From G026625185 sp035256645 (GTDB lineage Bacteria > Desulfobacterota > WTBG01 > JAGOGO01), in the NCBI GenBank assembly GCA_035256645.1, contig DATEXU010000230.1, positions 1-9,223 on the forward strand: a DNA stretch of 9,223 nucleotides, read 5' to 3'. Of the stretch, positions 7,254 through 9,223 are shown one piece after another. Made by a program: the position numbers and the translations under genes. The notes beneath the pieces are model-generated. The model had not been told where the DNA came from and made no database searches. It saw nothing but the letters and a program-made list of their open reading frames with translations. The first letter of the stretch is position 1. Every line of letters begins with the position of its first letter.

Positions 7254-8153
7254 TCATTTTTCAACCATCAGGGAAATAGAAAGGGAGGAACTTTCCCCGC
7301 CACTGCCGTAAAAAAGAATCTCCCGAATCACCTCGTTGCTTGACTCTTCCCCTCCACCAATAGCAAACCATTGGTTTACCGGAACGGTAAGGGAGGTTGA
7401 GGCTTGAGCAAAACGAATCACCCCTGCTTCTTCTCCGGGAGCCTCATGAGCAATCCTGGGGGTAATTTCAATATACGCCCTCTCCCCCATGATTGTTGGC
7501 CTAACTTCAAAACCGGTTTCAATTTCTCTAAACACGACCGTATCAGTAACACTCGCATATCTGTGACAAAGATAAACCCAGCGCTCCCGGTAGGGAATGT
7601 GCTTGCCGGCCATGATGTAGGCTGAACTTCCCGAAGCCACATTAATAAAATATTCTGAAGCGCTCTGTCCCCGTTCCGTGCGATCCTGAAGGCGGACATC
7701 CATGCCGTCATCCCTTCTCCTTCCGCCGGTTGATACGCTCCCATGCTCTCCGGAAACTCTTCCGCGACCGGAAAGGGATCGATCACTCGATGCTGTTGAC
7801 TCATTGAATTTTACGCGAATCTTGACCTGCTCAACCGGGACATCATAGCCTTTTAAGAAATCCTTGATTTTTGAAATGGATTTTTCATTGTCGGATATGA
7901 TAAGAGAATTTGTCCCGGGGTCTGCAGCAACATTTCCCTCGGGTGAGAGAAGCGCTTTTACCACTGACGCTGTTTCCTCGGCAGTCCGATAGCTGATTCG
8001 TATGACCGCTATTGAGCGTTCTTCGCTTAATCCCGGAGCGGCAATAACTGAAAGAACAAAACCAACACAAAAGAGCAGAAGCAAGACAGTTTTCTGTGTT
8101 TGGAATTTAAGGTTTGGTGCTCGGCGATCATTTTCTCTTTCTTTGGTTTTCAT
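7254..8153 (-). CDS. Short secretin-like protein with NolW-type N-domain
   Basis: A 299-residue exported or membrane-anchored protein. Residues 21-43 are a hydrophobic signal/anchor after a charged 20-residue head. Residues 45-116 (SYRTAEETASVVKALLSP, NVAADPGTNSLIISDN, IKDFLKGYDVPVEQVKIRVKF) match the secretin N1/NolW pattern of ring-building domains in type II/III secretion and type IV pilus secretins. Residues 120-165 form a Ser/Gly/Arg-rich, probably flexible linker. Residues 166-299 resemble part of the secretin core: GSSAYIMAGKHIPY (175-188), ETGFEVRPTI (212-221), YIEITPRIA (227-235) and FAIGGGEES (263-271). The usual ending with a VPxLGDIPxLGxLF motif is absent, and the protein is about half the length of a full secretin. 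It may be a small secretin, a pilotin-like or accessory ring protein, or a degenerate relative. No pilus or type II secretion genes are in the window. The start is supported by an excellent Shine-Dalgarno site. Confidence 0.75.
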   Translation of the reverse strand: MKTKERENDRRAPNLKFQTQKTVLLLLFCVGFVLSVIAAPGLSEERSIAVIRISYRTAEETASVVKALLSPEGNVAADPGTNSLIISDNEKSISKIKDFLKGYDVPVEQVKIRVKFNESTASSDRSLSGRGRVSGEHGSVSTGGRRRDDGMDVRLQDRTERGQSASEYFINVASGSSAYIMAGKHIPYRERWVYLCHRYASVTDTVVFREIETGFEVRPTIMGERAYIEITPRIAHEAPGEEAGVIRFAQASTSLTVPVNQWFAIGGGEESSNEVIREILFYGSGGESSSLSISLMVEK

Positions 8154-8156
8154 GGC

Positions 8157-8165
8157 TCCTCCTTG
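8157..8165 (-). promoter_or_regulatory. Strong Shine-Dalgarno site of the secretin-like gene
   Basis: On the minus strand the sequence reads AAGGAGGAG three bases before the ATG at 8153. It is the best ribosome binding site in the window and fixes this start, which otherwise has an unusually long polar N-terminal head before the hydrophobic segment. Confidence 0.85.
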
Positions 8166-8187
8166 TGCCGATGCTTTTTTTATAAAA

Positions 8188-8216
8188 ATTTCATCTCGGC
8201 TCCTCTAAAGCGTCAA
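8188..8216 (-). promoter_or_regulatory. Candidate sigma70-type promoter of the secretin-like gene
   Basis: On the minus strand, TTGACG (8216-8211, 5 of 6 matches to the -35 consensus) is followed after exactly 17 bases by TGAAAT (8193-8188, 4 of 6 to the -10 consensus). It lies in the 83-base gap downstream of the Memo-family gene, about 35 bases before the start codon. The region is AT-rich, so chance matches are likely. Co-transcription from the upstream gene remains possible. Confidence 0.45.
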
Positions 8217-8236
8217 AAAATCCTTGCGGATCAACC

Positions 8237-9199
8237 TTAAGGGGTAACCTTCGTGGGGGAGATTGGTAGTTCTTGTGACGCTGGTTTTTTAAATGCTATG
8301 GACACATAACTGACGGTTGACGAATAGTCATTGAGAATATCTCCCGAGGTGTAATACGCGAGGAGTGCGCCTTGAGCATCTGAGGGTAAAAGCGGCAACA
8401 AGATTCCGATGCCGTTTCGGCCGCAGATAGTAGCTCCAGTTTTTTGAAGGTATTTTTGGTAGCCGGTGAAGTCTTTTTCTAAAATCACATCAACCGCTCC
8501 GAGATCAAGTTTTTTTAGGTTATTTTTAATGTCTTCCGTGAAAGGAAGATAACCGAAGCGCTCCCCATAGTGAGTAAAATCAGAACTTACTACCACCAAA
8601 GTCTTATCGGTAACATAGGGCATCAGAAATTTTGCTGCCTCAGCAGAGTCATTTTCTCCCAGCTCCCCCACCATGAGGGGAATAATCGTAAAATTTTTCA
8701 GCACCACCTGCAAAAAGGGGATTTGCATTTCCAGAGAGTGTTCTTGGGCTTCAGCTTCGGGGTTAAAGGAAAAAAGTTTTTGACGAGAAAGCTCCTCCCC
8801 GACCTTTTTCCCCACGGGTACTCTTCCTAAAGGCGTTTCATAAAAATCAAAGCTCGATACACAGATTCCCTGAAACCAGGCACGATGGGAAGGGCCGATA
8901 ATGATTACGCGGTCGAAGTCTTTTCCTCTTAATGTGGCAAAGCCACAGGACGCCGCTTTGCCGGAAAACTGATAGCCGGCATGAGGAGAAATAAGCGCTG
9001 CGATTTTCTCTTTAATCTCAGGAACCTGCACCTGATCCAAATATTTTTTCACTGTGGTTTTAAGCTCCTGAGGATCAGCCGGATACCAGGAGCCGGCTAA
9101 GGGGGAAGACCGGACTTTTATTTGTTCTCCAGAAAACCCAGAAACAACGAAAAGAAACATCCCTGTGATCAATCCTGATAGAATAATCAAACCTTTCAT
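8237..9199 (-). CDS. Memo / AmmeMemoRadiSam system protein B, with signal peptide
   Basis: A complete 320-residue Memo-family protein. Human MEMO1 binds copper and has been linked to redox and metal handling; in bacteria and archaea family members are called AmmeMemoRadiSam system protein B because they co-occur with an AMMECR1-domain protein and a radical SAM protein, with no settled biochemical role. Conserved sites are present: ALISPHAGYQFSG with H73, IIIGPSHRAWF with H105, EHSLEMQIPFLQ with H154, VVSSDFTHYG with D207 and H210, and TICGRNGI with C259. Residues 1-24 form a typical Sec signal peptide (one Lys, a hydrophobic core, then SGFSG before EQ) without a lipobox cysteine, so the protein is probably periplasmic. 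The start is supported by GAGG (9208-9205) five bases upstream; the frame stays open to the window edge, but the signal peptide argues for this ATG. The partner genes are not visible and could lie beyond 9223. Confidence 0.92.
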   Translation of the reverse strand: MKGLIILSGLITGMFLFVVSGFSGEQIKVRSSPLAGSWYPADPQELKTTVKKYLDQVQVPEIKEKIAALISPHAGYQFSGKAASCGFATLRGKDFDRVIIIGPSHRAWFQGICVSSFDFYETPLGRVPVGKKVGEELSRQKLFSFNPEAEAQEHSLEMQIPFLQVVLKNFTIIPLMVGELGENDSAEAAKFLMPYVTDKTLVVVSSDFTHYGERFGYLPFTEDIKNNLKKLDLGAVDVILEKDFTGYQKYLQKTGATICGRNGIGILLPLLPSDAQGALLAYYTSGDILNDYSSTVSYVSIAFKKPASQELPISPTKVTP

Positions 9200-9223
9200 T
9201 AAAGCCTCATGAAATTTTATGTG

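Noticed and set aside
7404..7625. Plus-strand small ORF within the secretin-like gene
   Set aside because: No ribosome binding site or domain; the minus-strand frame has clear secretin motifs across the same bases.
8215..8231. ATCC-GCAA-GGAT hairpin plus T run after the Memo-family gene as a minus-strand terminator
   Set aside because: The stem has only four pairs, and the T run overlaps the candidate -35 of the next gene; possible but not supportable.

Overview
The window comes from a Gram-negative (diderm) bacterium. It carries an outer-membrane barrel-like protein, a YhdP/AsmA-type envelope protein, a secretin-type protein and a peptidoglycan-editing enzyme. Base composition is moderate and Shine-Dalgarno sites are variable. 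I cannot place the species; the mix would suit an uncultivated Desulfobacterota-, Nitrospirota- or Omnitrophota-like lineage, but that is a guess. All recognisable genes are envelope, ion-transport or housekeeping functions.

Layout. At the left edge is the 3' part of a probable outer-membrane beta-barrel gene, closed by a strong intrinsic terminator (1032-1059). A 279-base spacer follows, holding the first copy of a short inverted-repeat element (1098-1173). Four plus-strand genes come next: an MgtC/SapB membrane protein, a TatD-family metal-dependent hydrolase, a 1064-residue AsmA/YhdP-like protein, and the PgeF/YfiH (Cu-oxidase_4, LACC1-like) protein. They are separated by 101-131 bases, so they may or may not be one transcription unit. 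Between the asmA-like gene and pgeF is a locally GC-rich spacer. A second, longer copy of the inverted-repeat element (7142-7246) fills most of the gap between pgeF and the convergent minus-strand genes.

The right part reads on the minus strand: a Memo / AmmeMemoRadiSam-B family protein with an apparent Sec signal peptide, followed by a short secretin-like protein with its own strong ribosome binding site and a plausible sigma70-type promoter.

The AsmA-like protein (phospholipid transport or outer-membrane homeostasis), PgeF (peptidoglycan precursor fidelity), the barrel protein and the secretin-like protein all concern the cell envelope, but nothing here proves that they work together. The best candidates for something little described are the paired inverted-repeat element, which has a paired-arm base change and a conserved internal A/A mismatch block, and the stand-alone short secretin-like protein. 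I see no CRISPR array, rRNA, tRNA, integrase or transposase gene.
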